A stretch of DNA of 64,000 bases from Flammeovirga kamogawensis (GTDB lineage Bacteria > Bacteroidota > Bacteroidia > Cytophagales > Flammeovirgaceae). Position 1 is the first letter of the stretch. Each line of letters opens with the position of its first letter. Location of the stretch: contig NZ_CP076130.1 of assembly GCF_018736065.1 (NCBI RefSeq), positions 134,001 to 198,000 of the forward strand, read 5' to 3'. Shown one piece after another: positions 1-6,840 of this stretch. The notes under the pieces were generated by a model that searched no databases, was not told the DNA's origin, and saw only the letters and a list, made by a program, of their open reading frames with translations. The translations under genes and the position numbers were made by a program.

Positions 1-1
1 A

Positions 2-139
2 AGCTCAGTGGATAACAATATTACTCGACTAGTTAAAATGCAATTTGATCAAGTAAAAACTACTGGTGTTAGATTACGTCTTAAAGAAACTTGGGGCAAA
101 GAAAATATTACATTATTTGAAGTTCGTTGTTACGCATAA
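2..139 (+). CDS. C-terminal end of a gene cut by the window edge
   Basis: An open frame enters from the left edge and stops at 137-139. The 45 visible residues end in a beta-strand-rich stretch (TTGVRLRLKE, then ITLFEVRCYA). This resembles the last strands of a discoidin-like or galactose-binding domain at the end of carbohydrate-active enzymes. Only the tail is visible, so the enzyme class cannot be named. The stop codon directly abuts the ATG of the next gene, which suggests co-transcription. Confidence 0.6.
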   Translation, partial: SSVDNNITRLVKMQFDQVKTTGVRLRLKETWGKENITLFEVRCYA

Positions 140-1264
140 ATGAAAACTAGACCCTCACAAATAGCACTTATAATAGCTCTATTATTTGTAATAGTAGGCA
201 TGGGAGATATACAAGAATTGAAAGGAAAGAAAGTATATCTTAAACATCCGGGACTTACAAAAGGAGAAACGGGAGCATATTATTTAAATTCATCAAATAA
301 TGAGTTGTATTATATTGATGTAAAATCTGTGTTATGTGCAGAGAAAGTTTGTAAAGTTGTGCCTGTTAGAGTGGTCTGGAATAAATTTGGTGAATATCAA
401 GAATTTAAGATGATAAATGGAGCAACTTTAGAGAAATTAGAAAACGGTAAAGTTGTTCCATTTAACACAAGTGATTATAAATTGCTACATGAAATTTTAT
501 CAGATAAAAAATCTCCTTTTAAAAATTTGACTTATGCAGAAATTACAAAAACCTATGCACATGGCGAAGGAGATGAATTAGATGGACGTTCTGGAGCTAC
601 AGCCATAATGTTAGAAGAAGGAGAATCTATTATTGGAGCAACATGGACTTGCTACACTCTATGGCATTGGGTACACGGTGATGCTGTTGAAGAAATTAGA
701 AACTATTCCGCAGAAAATTTATCTGACGATAGGTTATTAGAGGCCTTAAAAAGTAGAAGAAGAAATCAACAAAATTATGCTATAAATGCAATAATAAATC
801 AGGAGTTGTACAGTAGTGCACTTTGGAGAGAGCTTACAACATCAATAGCATTATATACAGATGACCAAATTCGGTTATTGGTCAATTATTTAGAGAAGGC
901 AAAGCCATCTGATTTTGATATTTACTGTACAGAATGGTTTCATGAAATCACACCAGAAAAGCATATTCATTTTTTACGTAATTTGTTTAATTCAACACAT
1001 AATATCTCTTCTAAATTTGTAGCTGATTTATACATAAACCTTCCTCTCATTACAGATTATGCAGAGTTCGACGCCTTTATTCATTTACTTGATAAAAGAC
1101 AATTAGAGAGTGAGGAAATCAATGCTTATGTTGGGAGATATCTATCAAATAATACAATTTTTTCTAGGAGGGCTTACTGGTATTTACAAGACAAAAATCT
1201 AACAAAAGAGCAAATTAAATCTATGAAGAAGTATAAGAGAATAAACAAAAAAGTACTTCAATAA
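140..1264 (+). CDS. Unrecognised membrane-anchored protein with a DxxSGAT motif
   Basis: The protein has 374 residues. Residues 7-22 form a hydrophobic segment that is either an uncleaved signal or a membrane anchor, so most of the chain is probably periplasmic. I do not recognise the family. Residues 148-154 read DGRSGAT, which fits the Dxx(S/T)GAT signature where ApbE attaches FMN to threonine (known from NqrC/RnfG-type proteins). The segment after it (residues 165-182) is rich in W, Y and H. The C-terminal half from about 195 looks helical and repeat-like. Its ATG follows the upstream stop with no gap, and a sulfatase lies downstream. A flavin-carrying redox role is only a hypothesis, because no full FMN-binding domain is evident. 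Confidence 0.75.
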   Translation: MKTRPSQIALIIALLFVIVGMGDIQELKGKKVYLKHPGLTKGETGAYYLNSSNNELYYIDVKSVLCAEKVCKVVPVRVVWNKFGEYQEFKMINGATLEKLENGKVVPFNTSDYKLLHEILSDKKSPFKNLTYAEITKTYAHGEGDELDGRSGATAIMLEEGESIIGATWTCYTLWHWVHGDAVEEIRNYSAENLSDDRLLEALKSRRRNQQNYAINAIINQELYSSALWRELTTSIALYTDDQIRLLVNYLEKAKPSDFDIYCTEWFHEITPEKHIHFLRNLFNSTHNISSKFVADLYINLPLITDYAEFDAFIHLLDKRQLESEEINAYVGRYLSNNTIFSRRAYWYLQDKNLTKEQIKSMKKYKRINKKVLQ

Positions 1265-1589
1265 AATAAATATTCAAAACGTCTTTATGATGTAGTTAAC
1301 TGTAAATATCAATATCAAAATTATTTTTATTTATAGGCAACTACTAAACACTTTTTATAAAAGAAAGGTGGATATACCCAACAATACTTATTAAGAAAGT
1401 AGGTAAAATAGCCTAATGACGTGTTTTTGGAGCATTTTTCTACAAATATTTAGCACAAAATAGATATTCGCTCATTTTTGAAAATTTACTATCCTAGTTT
1501 TTTCAATGTAATCCTCTCTTTTGTAAAGAACTCCATAACATTAATCAATGGATTTTTTTAACTATCAAATAGTCTAATCTAATTTAAAA
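1265..1589. other. Intergenic region upstream of the sulfatase
   Basis: This is 325 bases of AT-rich non-coding DNA. I found no strong hairpin, no open frame of note and no clean TAnnTTTG promoter element. It presumably holds the sulfatase promoter. Confidence 0.5.
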
Positions 1590-2966
1590 ATGAAAAAATA
1601 TTTTGTACTACTAATGATGTTGGGACTTGTCCCTAATTTTATTTTCTCACAAGATAAACGACCAAATATTGTATTTCTACTTGCCGATGATTTAGGGTAT
1701 GGAGAACTTGGTTGTTATGGTCAGGAAGTGATAAAAACGCCTAATTTAGATGCTCTTGCAAAAAAGGGAATCCGTTTTACAAACTTCTATTCAGGAAGCC
1801 CAGTATGTTCGCCTTCAAGAGCAGTTTTAATGACGGGTGTAAACTCTAGTCGAAACGCAATTAGAGGGAATAATGGGTATTATATAGAAGATGATAATTT
1901 TGAGAGGGTTTCTTTATCAAAAGAAGATAAAACACTAGGTGAAGTTTTGAAAAAGGCAGGCTACCAAACGGCTTTTATTGGAAAATGGCATTTGGGTGTT
2001 CCTGAAGATTTAAGTACTTGGGCCTATGGCAGAGGTTTTGATTATGCTATTCAAGAACAATGGGGAATCTCTAACAAAGGAGAAAAATTTGACGAGCAAA
2101 TACATTGGATTAATGGAAGACAAGATTCTATTTATTATAACGAAAAAGAATGGGACTCTAAAGATGAGTTTAGATCGGAATTGGCATTTAAATATTTAGA
2201 TACAGTAGATAAAGACAAACCTTTCTTTTTATTCATGTCGTACAGAGCACCTCATGCTCATGAATTCTACATTAACAATAAAGAACTTTATGCCGATAAA
2301 GGTTGGCCAGCAGAAGAAAGAAGACACGCAGCAAAAATTACATTGTTGGATAAGCAAATTGGTAGAATGTTAACTAAACTAGAAGAAATGGGTGAATTAG
2401 AAAATACACTCATTGTTTTTACAAGTGATAACGGTCCAACTGGAGAACACCACGATTACAAATTTTTTAATAGTAATGGTGATCTGAAAGGCTATAAAAG
2501 AGATGTATACGAAGGTGGAGTACGTGTACCTACAATTATGTATTGGCCTGGTAAAACGGCTAAAGGTATAGACAATGATTTTATTGGTGGTGGAATTGAC
2601 TTTATGGCTACTTTCTCTGACGTTGCAAAAATAAAAACTCCAAAAACAAACGAGGGTATATCTCTTGTTCCTGTTTTAAAAGGTAAAAAACCTGTTGATA
2701 GAGAGTACTTAAATTGGGAGTTTCAGCGCAATGGCCGAAGTCCAAAAAACTTTAGACAAGCAGTACGTATTGGTCAGTTAAAAGCCGTTAGATACGGTGT
2801 AAATAAACCTGTAGAAATTTATAATTTAGAAGAAGATATTTCTGAGACAAAAAATATTGCAGAGCAGTATCCTGAGTTAGTGAAGAAGGTTATCAAGATC
2901 TTTGAAAACGAAAGAGAAGATAGTCCTCATTACCCCTACGGAGGATACCCACAAGAAAATAATTAA
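1590..2966 (+). CDS. Type I (formylglycine) sulfatase, family S1
   Basis: The protein has 458 residues with a cleavable signal peptide (about 1-20), so it acts in the periplasm or outside the cell. The N-terminal metal-binding motif is at 31-38 (D33, D34). The maturation motif C73-S-P-S-R77 shows a cysteine-type sulfatase activated by conversion of C73 to formylglycine. A second metal/substrate motif (SDNGP) sits in the C-terminal half, followed by a GGVRVP segment typical of the family. Its length is normal for S1 enzymes. The substrate cannot be read from sequence. Its neighbours suggest an algal polysaccharide, and it may be functionally tied to the second sulfatase at 33431. No formylglycine-generating enzyme is encoded in this window. 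Confidence 0.92.
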   Translation: MKKYFVLLMMLGLVPNFIFSQDKRPNIVFLLADDLGYGELGCYGQEVIKTPNLDALAKKGIRFTNFYSGSPVCSPSRAVLMTGVNSSRNAIRGNNGYYIEDDNFERVSLSKEDKTLGEVLKKAGYQTAFIGKWHLGVPEDLSTWAYGRGFDYAIQEQWGISNKGEKFDEQIHWINGRQDSIYYNEKEWDSKDEFRSELAFKYLDTVDKDKPFFLFMSYRAPHAHEFYINNKELYADKGWPAEERRHAAKITLLDKQIGRMLTKLEEMGELENTLIVFTSDNGPTGEHHDYKFFNSNGDLKGYKRDVYEGGVRVPTIMYWPGKTAKGIDNDFIGGGIDFMATFSDVAKIKTPKTNEGISLVPVLKGKKPVDREYLNWEFQRNGRSPKNFRQAVRIGQLKAVRYGVNKPVEIYNLEEDISETKNIAEQYPELVKKVIKIFENEREDSPHYPYGGYPQENN

Positions 2967-3118
2967 TAAATTAAGAAGTGTGCATTAGTAGTTAACTGAT
3001 GTACACTTAAATACACTATTAAATAATATGTAGTATTGATATTTACAAATAGATTTTCTTAGTTACCCTTGCAATTTTATAACACAGGTTATGTTAAATA
3101 CAATATTCTATATGAAAA

Positions 3119-3141
3119 GGATCAGTTATATAATCTGATCC
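3119..3141 (-). terminator. Hairpin terminator of lipoprotein copy 1
   Basis: GGATCAG (3119-3125) pairs with CTGATCC (3135-3141) across a 9-base loop. Read on the minus strand, the stem is followed by TTTTC. It lies just downstream of the minus-strand lipoprotein gene and recurs in copy 2 at 4939-4961. Confidence 0.6.
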
Positions 3142-3168
3142 TTCATTATCTTCTTGAGAGAAGAATGA

Positions 3169-3822
3169 TCATTTCTCAGAACAACCATAAGACCAATTCA
3201 AGACTGTATACTCTCCTTTTGCATTGAATAAAACTGTCTTAGTAGCCGGCCATCCAGTTTTTGCTCTATTTACACCACCCAATTCTCTTTCACCCATTTT
3301 CAATCTTGACCATCTTTTTTTCTTAGTTGGTCTTTGATAGACACGATTTCCAATAGCGTATTCTAAACAATTTCTGATTTTGTCTTTGTCATTTTCTGAT
3401 CGGTTTTTTCTCTTTAATATTGAAGCTTTATCCTCATAATAATAATGTATTAAATCTCCATGGAAATCTTCAATTATTGAAGAAACATCATTATATCTTT
3501 GATAATCATCTTCAATTTTAGCAGTGATATACCACTTTTCACCACCTAAACTATCAGGGTAAATGCTTATTTGTACTATTCCTCTATTGTTTCTAAATAG
3601 ATCATATTTAACAAATTCACTTATTGTTTTTCTTATCAAATTTCGTTTTGTAGTATCATCTTGTGCAAGAGTTACTATGTTACAATATTCTAGATCCTCT
3701 TTATTACTTTGTGATTTCGTACATGAAAAACCAATCAGAATAATAAATAAACAAACATATCTACTAACAATCACTATTATTTTCACAATCTTTATCCTCA
3801 GTTGAAATTGTACCATTTTCAT
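3169..3822 (-). CDS. Small hypothetical lipoprotein, copy 1
   Basis: This frame of up to 217 residues has a hydrophobic N-terminus (about residues 12-33) ending in a possible lipobox (LIGFSC), so the mature chain is probably a lipoprotein starting near C34. I do not recognise the family. The C-terminus is rich in Lys/Trp and contains a conserved-looking ELGGVNRAKTGWP stretch. The first 19 codons overlap the coding remnant that ends at 3764, so the real start may be an internal GTG about 17 codons in. A near-identical copy lies at 4989, with four residue differences (for example R/K in YQRPTK). The overlap with an upstream secreted-protein remnant resembles an effector/cognate-partner layout, but nothing proves this. 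Confidence 0.65.
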   Translation of the reverse strand: MKMVQFQLRIKIVKIIVIVSRYVCLFIILIGFSCTKSQSNKEDLEYCNIVTLAQDDTTKRNLIRKTISEFVKYDLFRNNRGIVQISIYPDSLGGEKWYITAKIEDDYQRYNDVSSIIEDFHGDLIHYYYEDKASILKRKNRSENDKDKIRNCLEYAIGNRVYQRPTKKKRWSRLKMGERELGGVNRAKTGWPATKTVLFNAKGEYTVLNWSYGCSEK

Positions 3823-4012
3823 TATTTGGTAATATAACTTTCACTCTATTATCAAGAAAGAATCCACTAACTTCATTTTTGGTTGCTTTTTGCATATTTA
3901 TCATAGTGTTTACTGCATTACATTCACCTTGAACTTCAATAACACTATTTTCAGATACACTAGCACTTTGACAATCTCCACATGAGTTTCTAAACTCACC
4001 ATCACCTACATT
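3764..4012 (-). pseudogene. C-terminal coding remnant upstream of lipoprotein copy 1
   Basis: An 82-codon frame without a good start runs leftward and stops at 3764-3766, overlapping the lipoprotein start. It contains four paired-looking cysteines (SCGDC near its beginning, CN in the middle, DC at both ends of the tail) and has real codon character. A stop lies immediately upstream in frame, so only the tail of a former gene is left. In copy 2 the same frame is broken by a one-base deletion, consistent with relaxed selection. Confidence 0.5.
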
Positions 4013-4160
4013 CTATATTGAACTCTTTTAATACTATTTTTAAAATTTCACTAAGAGACAAATATTACAAATAAAACTATGTTTAAAGAAGTGTATTGCT
4101 CTTTCGTGATAAATAATTACCTATTGTCTATTCTTTATTTAATACAATAGGGAAATATAT

Positions 4161-4216
4161 GACCAATTAATTAAAAAAATAGCTTATACCGATTTTCAAG
4201 TGATAGATATAGAAAA
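4161..4216 (+). pseudogene. Fragment of the AraC-type regulator gene
   Basis: About 56 bases here match the middle of the intact regulator gene at 6359-6416. Both share GACCAATTAATT and then ACCGATTTTCAAGTGATAGA with few differences. The match starts exactly where repeat copy 1 ends. After it, the reading frame is lost within a few codons. It is evidence of past recombination between this spot and the regulator gene. Confidence 0.75.
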
Positions 4217-4553
4217 TAGATTCATTGATGATTAATTTATGAGATTTCTATCAGAAAGTATATTCCGCAGAATTGACCAAGTGGTAAGAAGATGATAAAG
4301 ATATGAATGCATTACGACAAAAGTACAAGCTGTATAATTTCAATTTAGAACTTTTAGTTGTAGCAAGGAAGTAACAAATTGTGCAAGATCAGGTTTTTAA
4401 ATCTATGAGGAAATCTATTCCAAGAAGGAGTTGGACCCTTTGCAATATTTGAAATTTAGTTTGTAGAAATATTCAGAAAAAGATTTGTTCCTAGTTATTA
4501 AAAATGAACTATTGAGATTTAGCAATGAGTTTGGGTATTAAGCGAATTTTAAT
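4217..4553. other. Degenerate sequence between repeat copies
   Basis: This stretch holds short broken frames in several registers but no intact gene. It lies between a regulator fragment and a truncated T9SS cargo tail. I read it as decayed coding DNA and cannot say from which gene. Confidence 0.4.
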
Positions 4554-4958
4554 TTGAGTAGAGCTAATGATTATGTATTAGTTATGCTACGATTAGTTCT
4601 TAATAATGGTGTAAAAGGACCTTATATTTCTTTTTCAGTACCGGCTTCTTGTTCATCTGGGTCTGGTTCAGGTCCTGGTGGTATTGAAAATGGGGGGGGA
4701 TTTATCCCTCATTTTAGTTCATCAAGAGTAATAGGTAATAATCTTCTAGAAGATTTTACCTACCATATCTATCCTAATCCTGTAAAAGGAAAGCTAAATA
4801 TTGAAGGCAATTCTAATTTTATGAATAACATTGATGAAATTAAAATCTATGATATTAATGGTGCTTTAATAAAAACATATGAATTTATTCAGTATGAAAG
4901 TAATTCTTTTGTTTTAAATACAATATTCTATATGAAAAGGATCAGTTATATAATCTGA
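4554..4958 (+). pseudogene. Truncated tail of a T9SS-secreted protein
   Basis: The frame has no proper start. Its N-terminal part is a Ser/Gly-rich linker containing a run of eight G bases (4692-4699). From YHIYPNPVKGKLNIEG onward it matches a Por/T9SS type A sorting domain. The domain is interrupted where repeat copy 2 begins (4914). The last dozen or so residues come from repeat DNA, and the usual final strand is missing. It is therefore a dead C-terminal remnant of a secreted protein, truncated by the duplication. Confidence 0.7.
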
Positions 4959-4961
4959 TCC
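4939..4961 (-). terminator. Hairpin terminator of lipoprotein copy 2
   Basis: This is the same GGATCAG/CTGATCC stem as in copy 1, followed by TTTTC on the minus strand. Confidence 0.6.
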
Positions 4962-4988
4962 TTCATTATCTTCTTGAGAGAAGAATGA

Positions 4989-5642
4989 TCATTTCTCAGA
5001 ACAACCATAAGACCAATTCAAGACTGTATACTCTCCTTTTGCATTGAATAAAACTGTCTTAGTAGCCGGCCATCCAGTTTTTGCTCTATTTACACCACCC
5101 AATTCTCTTTCACCCATTTTCAATCTTGACCATCTTTTTTTCTTAGTTGGTTTTTGATAGACACGATTTCCAATAGCGTATTCTAAACAATTTCTGATTT
5201 TGTCTTTGTCATTTTCTGATCGGTTTTTTCTCTTTAATATTGAAGCTTTATCCTCATAATAATAATGTATTAAATCTCCATGGAAATCTTCAATTATTGA
5301 AGAAACATCATTATATCTTTGATAATCATCTTCAATTTTAGCAGTGATATACCACTTTTCACCACCTAAACTATCAGGGTAAATGCTTATTTGTACTATT
5401 CCTCTATTGTTTCTAAATAGATCATATTTAACAAATTCACTTATTGTTTTTCTTATCAAATTTCGTTTTATAGTATCATCTTGTGCAAGAGTAACTATAT
5501 TACAATATTCTAGATCCTCTTTATTACTTTGTGATTTCGTACATGAAAAACCAATCAGAAAAATAAATAAACAAACATATCTACTAACAATCACTATTAT
5601 TTTCACAATCTTTATCCTCAGTTGAAATTGTACTATTTTCAT
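4989..5642 (-). CDS. Small hypothetical lipoprotein, copy 2
   Basis: This is a 217-residue duplicate of the lipoprotein at 3169, with a possible lipobox ending at C34 and the same C-terminal motif. The two copies differ at about four residues and at a few synonymous sites, so both frames have stayed open since the duplication. The coding remnant upstream (5584-5831) is frameshifted, which leaves this copy without any intact upstream partner. The function is unknown and the start is uncertain, as for copy 1. Confidence 0.65.
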   Translation of the reverse strand: MKIVQFQLRIKIVKIIVIVSRYVCLFIFLIGFSCTKSQSNKEDLEYCNIVTLAQDDTIKRNLIRKTISEFVKYDLFRNNRGIVQISIYPDSLGGEKWYITAKIEDDYQRYNDVSSIIEDFHGDLIHYYYEDKASILKRKNRSENDKDKIRNCLEYAIGNRVYQKPTKKKRWSRLKMGERELGGVNRAKTGWPATKTVLFNAKGEYTVLNWSYGCSEK

Positions 5643-5831
5643 TATTTGGTAATATAACCATCACTCTATTATCAAGAAAGAATCCACTAACTTCATTTTT
5701 GGTTGCTTTTTGCATATTTATCATAGTGTTTACTGCATTACATTCACCTTGAACTTCAATACACTATTTTCAGATATACTAGCACTTTGACAATCTCCAT
5801 ATGAGTTTCTAAACTCACCATCACCTACATT
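5584..5831 (-). pseudogene. Frameshifted remnant upstream of lipoprotein copy 2
   Basis: This is homologous to 3764-4012. Loss of one A near 5761 shifts the frame, so translation runs into a stop about 33 codons in (ending FKVNVMQ). Confidence 0.5.
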
Positions 5832-6027
5832 CTATATCGAACTCTTTTAATACTATTTTTAAAATTTCACTAAGAGACAAATATTACAAATAAAACTATG
5901 TTTAAAGAACTGTATTGCTCTTTCGTGATAAATAATTACCTATTGTCTATTCTTTATTTAATACAATAGGGAAAGATATGACCTTTAATAACTAAAAAAT
6001 GACTACTTAATTAATAAACGTATTCTT

Positions 6028-6035
6028 TACATTTG
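6028..6035 (+). promoter_or_regulatory. Candidate -7 promoter element of the AraC-type gene
   Basis: TACATTTG matches the Bacteroidota -7 consensus TAnnTTTG and lies 38 bases before the start codon at 6074. No clear -33 TTG is seen at the usual distance. Confidence 0.45.
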
Positions 6036-6073
6036 AATAATATCCTAAATGAAGTCTCACGAATAAATTAACT

Positions 6074-6709
6074 ATGAAAAGAAATCTACTAGCAAAAAAT
6101 GTTTTTCTAAATAGGTATAATCTTCTATTTGGTTGTGTGTTATTTTTACTAATTATCCTTCTCGAATTTTATAATTTAAATACTATCGAAAGACCTAATA
6201 AGATATTTAAGTCTATTGCTTTTAACTTTTATATGAAATTATTTATCGAATTGATAGCTGTATTTATATTATCGTTATTTCCTTATAGAATTTTGTTTTT
6301 TAAAGAGAAGAAACAAGAGTTCTCATCAATTTTAGAAGATGAATTTATTAAAGATATAGACCAATTAATTTCTGAAAATATAGCTGATACCGATTTTCAA
6401 GTGATAGATATAGAACGTTCTTTGGGGTTGAGTAGACCTGTATTATTACAAAAAATTAAACAAGCAAAAGGCACTACATTAGTCAATTACATCAAATACA
6501 AACGTATTGAAAAGGCCAAGCTTTTATTAGCAACAACTACAGATAATATCTCTGAAGTAGCCTATAAAGTAGGATATGTAGACCCGAAGTATTTCAGTAA
6601 AACTTTTAAAAAACAAGAAAAGAAATCTCCAAGTCAGTATAGAAAATCTTATTATAAAAATGAAGAAATACAAAATGATAAAGATTTTGACTTTTATTTA
6701 AAAAAGTAG
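6074..6709 (+). CDS. Membrane-anchored AraC-family regulator
   Basis: The protein has 211 residues. Two hydrophobic segments (about 17-33 and 54-75) form a short membrane hairpin. A linker follows, then an AraC-type DNA-binding domain at about 92-192 with the two helix-turn-helix units. The second unit carries the usual signature (ISEVAYKVGYVDPKYFSKTFKK, given here as 160-181). It resembles the C-terminal domain of hybrid two-component regulators without propeller, kinase or receiver. The protein could be a stand-alone membrane-tethered regulator or a shortened derivative of a larger sensor. A fragment of the same gene lies at 4161. It sits directly upstream of the giant mannanase gene and could control it, which is an inference from position only. 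Confidence 0.8.
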   Translation: MKRNLLAKNVFLNRYNLLFGCVLFLLIILLEFYNLNTIERPNKIFKSIAFNFYMKLFIELIAVFILSLFPYRILFFKEKKQEFSSILEDEFIKDIDQLISENIADTDFQVIDIERSLGLSRPVLLQKIKQAKGTTLVNYIKYKRIEKAKLLLATTTDNISEVAYKVGYVDPKYFSKTFKKQEKKSPSQYRKSYYKNEEIQNDKDFDFYLKK

Positions 6710-6710
6710 C

Positions 6711-6764
6711 TTTAAAGTACTTTAAATGGCTGTAAATTAAAAGGTGGATATTTTTTTTATCCAC
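6711..6764 (+). promoter_or_regulatory. Palindrome and hairpin between regulator and mannanase genes
   Basis: TTTAAAGTACTTTAAA (6711-6726) is a perfect 16-base palindrome right after the regulator stop. It is followed by a stem GTGGATA/TATCCAC (6744-6750/6758-6764) with a T7 loop. The first could be a protein-binding site and the second a weak terminator. Neither is proven. Confidence 0.35.
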
Positions 6765-6840
6765 TAATCTTTAAAAAAACACCCCATTTGCTCCTTCAAA
6801 AGTCATGAGTTTAGCACTATAATTTTTTGCAAACTTAACT

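Larger units (their letters stand above)
3094..4164. repeat. 1.07 kb direct repeat, copy 1
   Basis: This segment recurs at 4914-5983 in the same orientation with only scattered substitutions and one single-base deletion. The match starts at TTAAATACAATATTC and ends at TATGACC. It carries a terminator hairpin, a lipoprotein gene and an upstream coding remnant, all on the minus strand. No transposase or terminal inverted repeats are visible, so it looks like a segmental duplication, not an insertion sequence. Just past its right end begins a fragment of the regulator gene found intact at 6074. Confidence 0.93.
4914..5983. repeat. 1.07 kb direct repeat, copy 2
   Basis: This is the second copy of the segment at 3094-4164, in the same orientation, with an offset of 1820 bases that falls to 1819 after a one-base deletion near 5761. 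Its left edge cuts into a T9SS sorting domain, which marks copy 2 as the one inserted into a pre-existing gene. Its right edge lies about 90 bases upstream of the intact regulator gene. Confidence 0.93.

Noticed and set aside
3563-5625. Two plus-strand frames of 80 codons (3563-3805 and 5383-5625)
   Set aside because: They lie antisense inside the duplicated lipoprotein genes and are identical shadows of them.
3094-5983. The two 1.07 kb repeats as an insertion sequence or composite transposon
   Set aside because: No transposase frame, no terminal inverted repeats and no target-site duplication could be seen. The content is a lipoprotein gene plus a remnant.
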